Shown here: piece by piece, positions 26,480 to 34,655 of the stretch | How positions within the stretch are numbered: position 1 is the first letter of the stretch | How the letters are laid out: every line of letters starts with the position of its first letter | Origin: Kribbella soli | Lineage (GTDB): Bacteria > Actinomycetota > Actinomycetes > Propionibacteriales > Kribbellaceae | Reading direction: 5' to 3' | Assembly: GCF_004331345.1 (NCBI RefSeq) | Contig: NZ_SJJZ01000004.1 | Span: 558,001-622,000, forward strand | DNA: 64,000 nucleotides | Translations under genes and position numbers: made by a program | Notes under the pieces: generated by a model | Databases searched by the model: none | What the model was told of the DNA's origin: nothing | What the model saw: only the letters and a program-made list of their open reading frames with translations

Positions 26480-27426
26480 CGCTCGGCCTCCTCGCGGGAC
26501 ACGCGCAGGTAGATCGTGGAGAAGACCAGCAGGACGATCATCAGCATCAGGCCGAGAGCGGAGCCGCCGCCGAAGTCACCGAAGTTGAACGCGTACTGGT
26601 ACATCAGGTACGCGACAGTGACGGTCGCATTCTCCGGGCCGCCGCCGGTCAGCAGGTACGGCTCGATGAAGACTTGCATGGTGGCGACGACCTGCAGGAG
26701 CAGCATCACCAGCAGGATCAGCTTGGTCTGCGGGATCGTCACGTGCCAGACCCGCTTCAACAGTCCGGCACCGTCGAGCTCCGCCGACTCATACAGGTCG
26801 CCCGGGATGCTCTGCAGCGCGGCGAGGTAGATCAGCGTGCCGGTGCCGAGGTTCATCCAGGTCGACACGATCACCAGACTGACAAGCGCCGTACTCGTGG
26901 AGTCCAGCCAGCTCAACGCCGGAAGATGCACCGCGTCGAGCGCCTGGTTGAACAGGCCGGCTCCGGGGTCGTAGAACCACTTGAACAGCAGTACGGCGAC
27001 CGCGGGCGGGAGCATCACGGGCAGGTAGACGACGAAGCGCAGGTACGCCTTCGCGTGCTTGAGTTCGTTGAGCACCACGGCCAGCACGAACGGTACGGCG
27101 TACCCGATCACCAGTGCCAGCCCGCTGAACGCCGCGGTGTTCAGCCACGCGGACCGGAACGCCGGGTCCGCGACGACCGTCCGGAAGTTGTCGAACCCGA
27201 CCCACTCCCCCGGATCGACGAAGTTGTTCTGCTGGAAGCTCAGCACGATCTCCCGGATCATCGGATACCAGGAGAACAACGCGAAACAGATCAGGGCGGC
27301 GCACAGGAAGCCGTACGCCGTGAGGTTTCGCCCCACCGCCCTCCGCAGAGCGCCGTGGTCGTCGGGGGATCGCGGGTCCGTCGCCCCCGACTGGGCACGA
27401 CGGACCCACTCCTCGGTCACCGTCAT
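26476..27426 (-). CDS. Carbohydrate ABC transporter permease (MalF-like, CUT1)
   Basis: 316 aa with a cytoplasmic N-tail and six helices; EAA-type loop ESAELDGAGLLKRVWHVTIP. ATG 27426 shares its A with the TAA stop of the binding-protein gene (TAATG), so translation is coupled. Forms the channel with the MalG-like protein. Confidence 0.93.
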   Translation of the reverse strand: MTVTEEWVRRAQSGATDPRSPDDHGALRRAVGRNLTAYGFLCAALICFALFSWYPMIREIVLSFQQNNFVDPGEWVGFDNFRTVVADPAFRSAWLNTAAFSGLALVIGYAVPFVLAVVLNELKHAKAYLRFVVYLPVMLPPAVAVLLFKWFYDPGAGLFNQALDAVHLPALSWLDSTSTALVSLVIVSTWMNLGTGTLIYLAALQSIPGDLYESAELDGAGLLKRVWHVTIPQTKLILLVMLLLQVVATMQVFIEPYLLTGGGPENATVTVAYLMYQYAFNFGDFGGGSALGLMLMIVLLVFSTIYLRVSREEAER

Positions 27427-28787
27427 TACGTGTTCTTCGCCAGGATCTTGTTCGCTTTGCCTTCCGCGTCGCTCAGCAGCTTGTCGATGTCGGCGTCCTT
27501 GCGGGTCAGCACCGCGGACATCGCCACGTCGAGGACGGCGTACAGCTCCTGCGCCTTCGGGGGTTCGAGCTTGTTGGTGATGTTGCCCTGGGCGTCGACG
27601 TACGGCGTGAAGTTGTCGACCGGGACGGTGGCGTACTTCTTGCGCAGCGAGTTGATCTCGTTGCCCGGGGCACTGTTCCCGTACAGGTCCGGGATCGGCA
27701 GACCGACCGGCCGGCCCTGCTCCTTCGACCGCGCGTAGTCGAACTGGCCCTGGCCCGGCGTCAGCTCGTGGAACTCGAGCCACAGCAGGCCCGCCTTGAT
27801 CTTCTCCGGCGACGCCTTCGGGTTGAACATGTACCCGTCGCCACCACTCAGCGACGACTTCCCGTCCGACTCCGGTACGGCGGCGACGCCGTAGTCGTCG
27901 AACTTGCCCTTGAAGTCGTTGTTCACCGACTGCACAACGTCCGGCGCACCGACCATCATGCCGAGCTTGCCGCCGCCCATCATGCGCATCAGATCCTCCC
28001 ACTGCAGCAGCTGCTTGCTGCCCATGGAGTTGTCGTCCCAGCGCATCCTCTTCAGGTTCTCGAGGACGGCCTTGCCCTCGTCGCTCTTGAACGCGGCCGT
28101 CTTCCCGTCGTCGCTGACCATCGACCCGCCGCGCGCATACAGCTCCGCGGCGAAGTGCCAGCCGCCGGTGTTGCCGGCCGAGTACTCACCGAAGCCGACG
28201 TACCCCGGACCGAGCGCGGCGATCTTCTTCGCGGCCGTCCGGACCTCGTCCCAGGTCTTCGGCGGGTTGGCCGGGTCGAGACCGGCCTGGGTGAACAGCT
28301 TCCGGTTGTAGACCAGGCCCATGTTGTAGTTGTTCCGCGGCAGGCCGTACGTCTGGTCGCCGTCCTTGAAGACGCTCATCACGTCCTTGCGCAGGTCGTT
28401 CACCGGCTTCACGCTGCCGACGTACTGGCTGATGTCCGCGGCCTGCTTCTTCTCGATGATCTTCCGGACGTCGGTGTAGTAGACGTAGAAGACGTCCTCC
28501 TGCGTCCCGCCGGCCAGCTTCGCCTGGAAGGTGTCCGGGTTGATGCAGGGGAACGCGTCCTTGCCCTCGACCGTGATGTTCGGGTGCGCCTTCTGGAACG
28601 CGGCGACATCGGCCTCCCACGCCTCACGTTCCTTCGGGTTGCTCTTCGGCGGCTCGCAGCCGACCGTGATCGTCACCGGACCGTCGGCCGCCCCCGACGG
28701 CTCCTTGTCGTCCGATCCGCAGGACGCGGCCACCAGCCCGAGTCCCATCACCAGCAGCAGGCTGAGCCCGCGGCGCGTTGTGGTCAT
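27426..28787 (-). CDS. Sugar-binding lipoprotein of a CUT1 ABC importer (alpha-glucoside type)
   Basis: 453 aa. Signal peptide with lipobox LVAASC places the lipidated Cys at C23, anchoring it to the outer membrane face. The rest is a cluster-B/D solute-binding fold (DGPVTITVGCEPP..., PKTWDEVRTAAKKIA). ATG 28787 follows GGGTGGAG. First structural gene of the operon, 172 bp downstream of the LacI gene on the same strand. The upstream region has a TTTTTGCAATGCC stretch that could be a LacI half-site. Confidence 0.92.
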   Translation of the reverse strand: MTTTRRGLSLLLVMGLGLVAASCGSDDKEPSGAADGPVTITVGCEPPKSNPKEREAWEADVAAFQKAHPNITVEGKDAFPCINPDTFQAKLAGGTQEDVFYVYYTDVRKIIEKKQAADISQYVGSVKPVNDLRKDVMSVFKDGDQTYGLPRNNYNMGLVYNRKLFTQAGLDPANPPKTWDEVRTAAKKIAALGPGYVGFGEYSAGNTGGWHFAAELYARGGSMVSDDGKTAAFKSDEGKAVLENLKRMRWDDNSMGSKQLLQWEDLMRMMGGGKLGMMVGAPDVVQSVNNDFKGKFDDYGVAAVPESDGKSSLSGGDGYMFNPKASPEKIKAGLLWLEFHELTPGQGQFDYARSKEQGRPVGLPIPDLYGNSAPGNEINSLRKKYATVPVDNFTPYVDAQGNITNKLEPPKAQELYAVLDVAMSAVLTRKDADIDKLLSDAEGKANKILAKNT

Positions 28788-28911
28788 CTCCACCCTCTCC
28801 CTTTCCTGGTGCCGACACCGTAGGGAACTGGACGCGTGAGCGCAATACTTCGATCTGGCATTGCAAAAACATGACTTCACGTGGAAGATTATCTGCCGGA
28901 GGGCAAACGAC

Positions 28912-28944
28912 AGCAGCCGCCGACCTCATCGGTCAGCGGCTGCT
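28912..28944 (-). terminator. Hairpin after the second LacI gene
   Basis: Arms AGCAGCCGC-C-GACC (28912-28925) and GGTC-A-GCGGCTGCT (28931-28944) with one internal mismatch, located 16 bp after the LacI stop and before the binding-protein gene. It probably separates regulator and transporter transcripts. Confidence 0.65.
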
Positions 28945-28959
28945 CGGTACTGCGTGGGA

Positions 28960-29952
28960 CTAGATGCGCGCCCGTGCGGTGGAGGCGCGGACGACGAGCT
29001 CGGGCTCGAAGAGGAGTTCGTCGGCGGGGACGACAGCGCGTTCGATCAGGGCGACCAGCATGTCGACGGCGGCGCGGCCCATCGCGTCGATCGGCTGCCG
29101 GACGGTGGTCAGCGGCGGGTCGGTGCAGTTCATCATCGCGGAGTCGTCGTACCCGATCACCGAGACCTCGTCGGGGACGCTCAGGCCGGCTCTGCGTACG
29201 GCGCGGATGGCACCGAGGGCGAGGATGTCGCTGGCGCAGACGATGCCGGTGACACCGGCGTTCACCAGCTTGGTCGCAGCCGCGTGCCCTCCCTCGAGCG
29301 AGAACATCGTGTGCTCGACCAGCCCCGGATCCGCCTCCTCCGCGGCCATGAACGCTTCCAGCTTCCGCCGTGACGGGATGTGGTCGCGCGGGCCGAGAAC
29401 CATCCCGATCCGCCGGTGCCCAAGGGCTCGCAGGTGGCCGATGGCCATCTCCGCGGCCACGTAATCGTCCGACGACACCTGCGGGAAGCCGAGGTGATCG
29501 ACGGCCGCGTTGACCAGTACGGTCGGCAGCTTGCGCTCCTGGATCAGCTCGTAGTGCTGGTGCGGTGCGTCCGCCTGCGCGTAGAACCCACCGGCGAACA
29601 CAACCCCTGACACCTGCTGCTGGAGGAGCAGATCCACGTAGTCGGCCTCGGACACGCCGCCGACGGTTCGGGTGCAGAGCAACGACGTGAAACCTTGCTG
29701 CGCGAGGGCGCCGCCGACGACCTCGGCGAACGCCGGGAAGATCGGGTTCTGCAACTCCGGCAGCACCAGGCCGACCAGTCGGGCGCGATCACCCCGGAGC
29801 TGCGTGGGCCGCTCGTACCCGAGCACGTCGAGCGCGGTCAGGACGGCTTCCCGGGTAGCCTCGGAGACCCCGGGCTTCCCGTTCAGCACCCGGCTCACGG
29901 TGGCTTCGCTGACGCCGACCTTCTTCGCCACCTCTGCAAGTCGTCGTGTCAT
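28960..29952 (-). CDS. LacI family regulator of the alpha-glucoside operon
   Basis: 330 aa. HTH LAEVAKKVGVSEATVSRVLNG at residues about 5-25, hinge YERPTQLRGDRAR, then the sugar-binding core with VIGYDDSAMM. It is close in sequence throughout to the LacI protein at 11972-13000 (for example VSEATVSRVLNGKPGV and PIFPAFA in both), so the two are paralogues. ATG 29952 lies 7 nt after TAGAGT (29965-29960), so it is probably leaderless. An operator-like element overlaps its promoter. Likely repressor of the downstream importer and GH13 gene. Confidence 0.93.
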   Translation of the reverse strand: MTRRLAEVAKKVGVSEATVSRVLNGKPGVSEATREAVLTALDVLGYERPTQLRGDRARLVGLVLPELQNPIFPAFAEVVGGALAQQGFTSLLCTRTVGGVSEADYVDLLLQQQVSGVVFAGGFYAQADAPHQHYELIQERKLPTVLVNAAVDHLGFPQVSSDDYVAAEMAIGHLRALGHRRIGMVLGPRDHIPSRRKLEAFMAAEEADPGLVEHTMFSLEGGHAAATKLVNAGVTGIVCASDILALGAIRAVRRAGLSVPDEVSVIGYDDSAMMNCTDPPLTTVRQPIDAMGRAAVDMLVALIERAVVPADELLFEPELVVRASTARARI

Positions 29953-29974
29953 GACGCAAACTCTACGCCTATTC

Positions 29975-30000
29975 ACGCAAGAATTTGCAAAGACTTGCGT
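29975..30000. promoter_or_regulatory. LacI-type operator upstream of the second LacI gene
   Basis: Outer arms ACGCAAG (29975-29981) and CTTGCGT (29994-30000) are perfect; an inner TTTGCAAA (29984-29991) gives overlapping GCAAG-AA-TTTGC and GCAAAGACTTGC sites. It covers the -35 area of the LacI gene and the start region of the divergent DUF4032 gene. Autoregulation is likely. Confidence 0.6.
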
Positions 30001-30040
30001 ACCTCGCTGAACTCTCAGGATTCCTGACACACTGGGAGCC

Positions 30041-31267
30041 GTGCCTCGATTCGTCGCCACCCGCCCGGACACCGGTCTGCTGTCGCTCCCGTGGGACGTC
30101 CCGCTGGAGGACTGGCCCGAAGACCAGCTGGTCGCGCTGCCGCGCGGTATCTCGCGGCACGTGGTCCGCTTCGTCCGGGTCAACGGCAGCGTGTACGCGA
30201 TCAAGGAGGTCCTCGAGCACCTGGCGATGCACGAGTACCGCCTGCTCCGCGACCTCGAACGGCTGGAGGCCCCGTCCGTCGAACCCGTCGGCGTGATCAC
30301 CGACCGGATCGACCGCGACGGTGAGCCGATCGACTCGATCCTGATCACCCGGCACCTGCAGTTCTCGCTGCCGTACCGGGCGCTGTTCTCCAGCACGCTG
30401 CGCCCCGACACCGTCAACCGGCTGATCGACGCCCTGGTCGCGCTGATCGTCCGGCTGCACCTGCTCGGCTTCTTCTGGGGCGACTGCTCGCTGTCGAACA
30501 CCCTGTTCCGGCGCGACGCCGGCGCGTTCGCGGCGTACCTGGTGGACGCCGAGACCGGTGAGCTGCACCAGGACATCTCGGACGGGCAGCGGGCGCACGA
30601 CCTCTACACGGCGGAGATCAACCTGTTCGGTGAGCTCCTCGACCTGCAGGAGGGCGGTCTGCTCGACGAGTCGATCGACCCGCAGGAGACGGTCGAGTCG
30701 ATCCAGAAGCGGTACGAGGCGCTGTGGTCCGAGCTGACCGCGCCGGAGGAGTTCGGAGGAGACGAGATGCACCGGCTGGACTCGCGGATCCGCCGGCTGA
30801 ACGAACTCGGCTTCGACGTCGCCGAGATCGACATCATCACCGACTGGGACGGCAGCCAGGTCCGGATCCAGCCGAAGGTCGTCGACGCCGGGCACCACTC
30901 GCGGCGACTGCTCCGGCTGACCGGGCTGGACGTCGAGGAGAACCAGGCCCGCCGGCTGCTGAACGACCTGGACTCGTTCGCCGCCTCGACCGACCAGCAG
31001 AACGAGGACGAGGAGATCGTCGCCCACCAGTGGCTGACCGAGGTCTTCGAACCCGTCGTCCGCGCGGTCCCCCGCGACCTGAAGCGCAAACTCGAGCCCG
31101 CCGAGGTCTTCCACGAGGTCCTCGAACACCGCTGGTTCCTGTCCGAACAAGCCGGTCACGAGGTCGACACGATGGAAGCGGCCCGCTCGTACGTCGACGA
31201 AGTACTGGCCGCGAAGCCGGACGAGAAACTGGCACTGCCGACGCCGACGCTTCCCGAACCTGACTAG
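30041..31267 (+). CDS. DUF4032 protein with kinase-like (RIO/LPS-kinase) fold
   Basis: 408 aa cytosolic protein. The first half has protein-kinase-like traits: a Lys in VYAIKEVLEHLAMHEYRLLRDL (beta3/alphaC-like) and a catalytic-loop-like FFWGDCSLSNTLF with D148 and N153, where HGDxxxxN is usual; AAYLVDAETGEL could provide the metal-binding Asp. The C-terminal half is the DUF4032 domain. The function is not established. GTG 30041 is the start. The stop codon TAG is formed by the first bases of the MITE at 31265; the empty site would give TAA at the same place. Confidence 0.85.
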   Translation: MPRFVATRPDTGLLSLPWDVPLEDWPEDQLVALPRGISRHVVRFVRVNGSVYAIKEVLEHLAMHEYRLLRDLERLEAPSVEPVGVITDRIDRDGEPIDSILITRHLQFSLPYRALFSSTLRPDTVNRLIDALVALIVRLHLLGFFWGDCSLSNTLFRRDAGAFAAYLVDAETGELHQDISDGQRAHDLYTAEINLFGELLDLQEGGLLDESIDPQETVESIQKRYEALWSELTAPEEFGGDEMHRLDSRIRRLNELGFDVAEIDIITDWDGSQVRIQPKVVDAGHHSRRLLRLTGLDVEENQARRLLNDLDSFAASTDQQNEDEEIVAHQWLTEVFEPVVRAVPRDLKRKLEPAEVFHEVLEHRWFLSEQAGHEVDTMEAARSYVDEVLAAKPDEKLALPTPTLPEPD

Positions 31268-31431
31268 GTCCTGTCTGGTGATCCAGCGCCGTAGCGAGGA
31301 GGTGCTCGGTGCGGTGGCTCGGCGTGCGGGGGCGAAGGTCTCGATGCGGAGCATCGTGGCCTTTGCACCCGTGCGGCGAGGTGCCGTGCCGAGTGCCCCG
31401 CAGTAGGCGATGGATCACCAGACAGGACCTA
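31265..31431. mobile_element. 167-bp palindromic MITE with 21-bp perfect terminal inverted repeats
   Basis: Terminal repeats 31265-31285 and 31411-31431 are exact 21-bp inverses (each outer end reads TAGGTCCTGTCTGG). A TA at both ends suggests TA target duplication, as made by IS630/Tc1-like or some IS5-like transposases. The element has no coding capacity. The palindrome does not stop at the ends. CGATGC-gga-GCATCG (31342-31356) lies at the exact centre, and the arms between pair along their whole length with about ten G-T wobbles, nine or ten mismatches and two bulges by my hand alignment. It separates the DUF4032 gene from the sigma-factor promoter. Confidence 0.88.
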
Positions 31432-31438
31432 AATCCCT

Positions 31439-31466
31439 GCAACGTTCCGGGGCTCACCGGCGTGAT
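31439..31466 (+). promoter_or_regulatory. ECF-type promoter of the sigma-factor gene
   Basis: GCAACG (31439-31444), 16 bp, CGTGAT (31461-31466). AAC in the -35 and CGT in the -10 are the hallmarks of ECF sigma promoters, so autoregulation is likely. The -35 begins 8 bp after the MITE. Confidence 0.5.
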
Positions 31467-31484
31467 GTGGGTGGGAGGTGCCGG

Positions 31485-31979
31485 ATGGAGACGCCGGAGT
31501 TCGACGAGTGGGTGGCGCAGCGGGGGTCCGCGCTGTTGCGGTTCGCCTATCTGCTCACCCGCGACCACGCGCGCGCCGAGGAGGCCGTGCAGGACGCGCT
31601 GATCGCCGCCTACTCACGGTGGACCCGGATCTGCCGCGGTCAGGATCCCGAGGCGTACGTCCGGCGCTCGATCGTGAACGCCGACATCTCCCGCTGGCGC
31701 CGCTTCCGCCGGCACGAGACACCGACCGCGGATCCGGTGCAGACCTCGTCCCGGCCGGACCATGCCGACGCGCAGGCGGAGCAGGACGCGGTCTGGACGC
31801 TGTGCGCGACCTTGCCGACCAAGCAACGCGCCGCCGTCATCCTGCGGTACTACGAGGACCTGCCCGACGCCGAGATCGCCGAGATCCTCGACTGCTCGCC
31901 CGCCACCGTCCGCTCGCAGGTCCATCGGGCGCTGGCCACTCTGCGGACCACGCTGACCACGGCCGGGGAGGCCACCTGA
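31485..31979 (+). CDS. RNA polymerase ECF sigma factor, SigE-like actinobacterial family
   Basis: 164 aa. Region 2 is FAYLLTRDHARAEEAVQDALIAAYSRW (about residues 17-44) and region 4 is LPTKQRAAVILRYYEDLPDAEIAEILDCSPATVRSQVHRAL, with the HTH at its end. This is the SigE/SigM-type group often followed by a membrane protein. ATG 31485 follows GGGAGG. The next gene starts 1 bp after the stop and is probably its regulatory partner. The inducing signal is unknown. Confidence 0.93.
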   Translation: METPEFDEWVAQRGSALLRFAYLLTRDHARAEEAVQDALIAAYSRWTRICRGQDPEAYVRRSIVNADISRWRRFRRHETPTADPVQTSSRPDHADAQAEQDAVWTLCATLPTKQRAAVILRYYEDLPDAEIAEILDCSPATVRSQVHRALATLRTTLTTAGEAT

Positions 31980-31980
31980 T

Positions 31981-33021
31981 ATGGACGCCACCGAAGACCT
32001 GATCGCGGAGAGCCTGTCGCAGCACGCAGCGGACGCGCCGTCGGACGAGCACCTGCTGTCGACTGTCCAGCACCGCCTGCACCGCCGCCGTACCGGTCGC
32101 ACCATCGGAGCCGCCGTGCTGGCCTGCGCGGCTGTCGCGACCGCGATCACCGCGGCCCATTCGCTCACGGGCGAACTCCGGACCGACCCGCAGGTCGCCC
32201 GCCCGGGCACACCCGACTCCGGCTGGCACTGGGAGTCGTACAAGACCGCGCAGGTACAGGTCCCGGACTCGTGGACGCAGTACATCTCCGGACCAGCACC
32301 TTGTACGACGTTCGGCAATACGGCTCTCCCCACGATCGGGCGGTTCAACGACTGGCTCGGGAAGAACGGCTACACGTGTGAGGACGCCGTACTCCCGCTG
32401 GGGCGGCGTGCGCCGTACCTGTGGTTCAACGACGTCCAGGCGCCCGGGACCAAGCAGTACGACGCCGGCTGGACCGAGGAGACCCGCTTGGTCGGCGGCA
32501 CCAAGATCAGCGTGCTGACCCAGGACGACGCACTCCGCCGCCGCATCCTGGACTCGGCCCGCCCGATCACCGGCACGGACTACTACGGCTGCCCGCCGAC
32601 CGACCTCGGACCGCGCGGCACGGGCCTGAATGCGAAGGACCCGATCACCTCGGCCACCATCTGTGAGTACTGGCAGGGCTCGCTGATCGCTGCATCCCAG
32701 CTCGCCGCCAAGCCCGCCGCCGCGTTCGCGCAGCGAATCAACGCCTCACCGGAAGGTCCACAGCGAGCCCGCTTCGAGGGGTGCAGACAGCCCGATCAAC
32801 GGACCTACGTCGTCACGCTGCACGGCCGCGAGAAGTCCTACCCGGTCTCGCTCATCGCCGACTACTGCACCGTGGACCACACCTTCCCGACCGACGACGG
32901 CAGCACCGTACGCCGCGCCGACGCCATCACCCTCGACCTGCTCAAGCAAGGCGTCCACAAACCCAACCAACCCAGCGACCTCTTCGACCCAGCCGGCCCC
33001 CTGACTCCGTCACCGCGCTGA
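31981..33021 (+). CDS. Membrane-anchored protein paired with the ECF sigma factor (candidate anti-sigma factor)
   Basis: 346 aa. About 40 cytoplasmic residues (MDATEDLIAESLSQHAAD..., DEHLLSTVQHRLHRRR) precede one membrane helix (about 42-60); the remaining 280 residues are outside. The external part has several Cys (APCTTFG, GYTCEDAV, YYGCPP, TICEYW, EGCRQPD, DYCTVD), consistent with disulfides. No HxxxCxxC zinc anti-sigma motif is present in the N-tail, so the anti-sigma role rests on position, not on a recognised domain. It starts 1 bp after the sigma stop. The end overlaps the convergent GH16 gene by 12 bp. Confidence 0.8.
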   Translation: MDATEDLIAESLSQHAADAPSDEHLLSTVQHRLHRRRTGRTIGAAVLACAAVATAITAAHSLTGELRTDPQVARPGTPDSGWHWESYKTAQVQVPDSWTQYISGPAPCTTFGNTALPTIGRFNDWLGKNGYTCEDAVLPLGRRAPYLWFNDVQAPGTKQYDAGWTEETRLVGGTKISVLTQDDALRRRILDSARPITGTDYYGCPPTDLGPRGTGLNAKDPITSATICEYWQGSLIAASQLAAKPAAAFAQRINASPEGPQRARFEGCRQPDQRTYVVTLHGREKSYPVSLIADYCTVDHTFPTDDGSTVRRADAITLDLLKQGVHKPNQPSDLFDPAGPLTPSPR

Positions 33022-33837
33022 GTAGACGCGGACATAGTCGACGTCGAAGGAGTTCGGGAATGGCGTCGTGGCGTCGGGTGGGCCGCCGCGGTCCGCGTTG
33101 GCCCAGGTGCCGCTGTTGAGGACGACGTACATGGGTTTGTCGGGGACCTGGGCGCCGGTGATGGTCGAGGTCGGTTTGCCGTCGACGGTGAAGGTGATGT
33201 GGCCGGGTGACCACAGCACGCCGTACGTGTGCCAACCGGTCGTGGGATTGAGTCCCGTCGCCCAATGGCTGTCCCACCGGACGTCGGGCCAGGTTCCCGA
33301 CGCGAGGCCGCTGTGCATGCTCTCGATGGAGCCGAACCATTCGGCGACATCGATCTCCGGTGGCCAGCTGCGGTCCTGCGGAATCAGCCAGAACGCAGGC
33401 CACAAACCCTTGCCGGCCGGGAACTTCGCGCAGATCTCCCAGTACCCGTAGGTCTGGGAGAACTTGTCGTGCGAAGAGATGAACCCTTCGGTGTACTGGT
33501 ACGTCCCGGCCGGATCCGTGCCGACCACCGGCTTGTTGTCGGTCACCAGCCGCAACTTCCCACCGGACAGCACGACGTTGTCGTCGACGGCATAACTCCC
33601 GTACGACGTGTTGTGGTAATGCCCTCCCGCCCGTCCGGGGAAGTCCATCACTGTGCTCCACGACCGCCGGTCCAACGCCCGGCCGCCGAACTCGTCGTGC
33701 CAACTCAACTGCATGCCAGCAGGTCGCTGCGGCGAGGACGTACACGTGGGACTCGTCGCCTGTGCCTGGGTGGGGACGCTGGTGAGGCTTGCCGCGAGCA
33801 ACAACGCGGCAGCGCCGAAGATTCGTAGTCTCATCAT
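33010..33837 (-). CDS. Secreted GH16 endo-beta-glycanase
   Basis: 275 aa. Signal peptide (about residues 1-26, ending TQAQA) then one GH16 jelly-roll. The catalytic motif E161-I-D-V-A-E166 (ExDxxE, nucleophile E161, acid/base E166) is intact; WPAFWLIP and the C-terminal FDVDYVRVY are family hallmarks. Substrates in GH16 include beta-1,3-glucan, beta-galactans and xyloglucan. Beside galactonate dehydratase and GH27, a galactan is plausible here. ATG 33837 overlaps the permease stop (ATGA), making it the last gene of the importer operon. Confidence 0.92.
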   Translation of the reverse strand: MMRLRIFGAAALLLAASLTSVPTQAQATSPTCTSSPQRPAGMQLSWHDEFGGRALDRRSWSTVMDFPGRAGGHYHNTSYGSYAVDDNVVLSGGKLRLVTDNKPVVGTDPAGTYQYTEGFISSHDKFSQTYGYWEICAKFPAGKGLWPAFWLIPQDRSWPPEIDVAEWFGSIESMHSGLASGTWPDVRWDSHWATGLNPTTGWHTYGVLWSPGHITFTVDGKPTSTITGAQVPDKPMYVVLNSGTWANADRGGPPDATTPFPNSFDVDYVRVYSAR

Positions 33838-34655
33838 TTGATCCCTGACGTCGAGAAGCCGCTGACGAAGCGGCGTTGCATGAACAGGAAGAGGATCAGG
33901 ACGGGGAGGACGTACATCACGGCGCCGGCGGCGACCAGGTTGTTCAGCGGGAGGCCCTTGTCGTTGACGTAGCCGGTCGCCATCGCCACGGCCAGGGTCG
34001 TGCTGTCCTGGCTGAGGAACATGGCCGGGCCGACGAAGTCGCCCCAGGCGTGCGTGAAGGAGAGGATCACGCTGGCCGCGATCACCGGCCAGGACTGTGG
34101 CAGGAAGATCCGCCAGAAGATCCCGACGTACCCGCAGCCGTCGATGATCGCGGCCTCCTCCATCTCCCGTGGGATGCCGGCGAAGAACTGCCGGAACAGG
34201 AAGATCAGGAACGCGCTACCACCCAGTCCCCACGCGACCCACGGCCAGTACGTGTTGACCATGTGCAGCTTCGCGAAGATCAGGTACGTCGGGACCAGCG
34301 TGACGATCCCCGGCAACATCATCGTGGCGAGCAGCACGACGAACAGCTGCTTCTTCCCGGGAGCGGTCAACCGGGCGAACCCGAATCCGACCCACGCCGA
34401 GCTCAGCGTGGTCAACGTCGTACTGATGAACGCGATGGTCAGCGAGTTCTGCGCGGCGCCGAGGAAGTTCACACTGGTGATCGCCTCGGTGTAGTTCGCG
34501 AACCGCGGCTGCGAGGGCCACCAGGTCGGCGGGAACGACGCCATCTCGGCCGACGACTTCAGCGAGCTCGACACCAGCCACAGGATCGGGCTGATCATCA
34601 CCAGGACGACAGCCAACAGCACAAGGGAAAGCGCCCACCGGTAGGTCCGGGTCAT
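33834..34655 (-). CDS. Carbohydrate ABC transporter permease (MalG-like), galactose/galactan locus
   Basis: 273 aa, six helices, EAA loop EEAAIIDGCGYVGIFWRIFLP. ATG 34655 overlaps the stop of the upstream permease (ATGA). No ATPase gene in the operon; MsiK is the presumed energiser. Confidence 0.93.
   Translation of the reverse strand: MTRTYRWALSLVLLAVVLVMISPILWLVSSSLKSSAEMASFPPTWWPSQPRFANYTEAITSVNFLGAAQNSLTIAFISTTLTTLSSAWVGFGFARLTAPGKKQLFVVLLATMMLPGIVTLVPTYLIFAKLHMVNTYWPWVAWGLGGSAFLIFLFRQFFAGIPREMEEAAIIDGCGYVGIFWRIFLPQSWPVIAASVILSFTHAWGDFVGPAMFLSQDSTTLAVAMATGYVNDKGLPLNNLVAAGAVMYVLPVLILFLFMQRRFVSGFSTSGIK

Noticed and set aside
31265..31431. Remnant of a full insertion sequence with transposase fragments
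   Set aside because: The interior is a continuation of the palindrome, not coding; no transposase-like peptide is seen in any frame.
31265..31431. Ordinary terminator of the DUF4032 gene
   Set aside because: Length of 167 bp, exact terminal repeats and TA at both ends are those of a transposable element, although it may also stop transcription.
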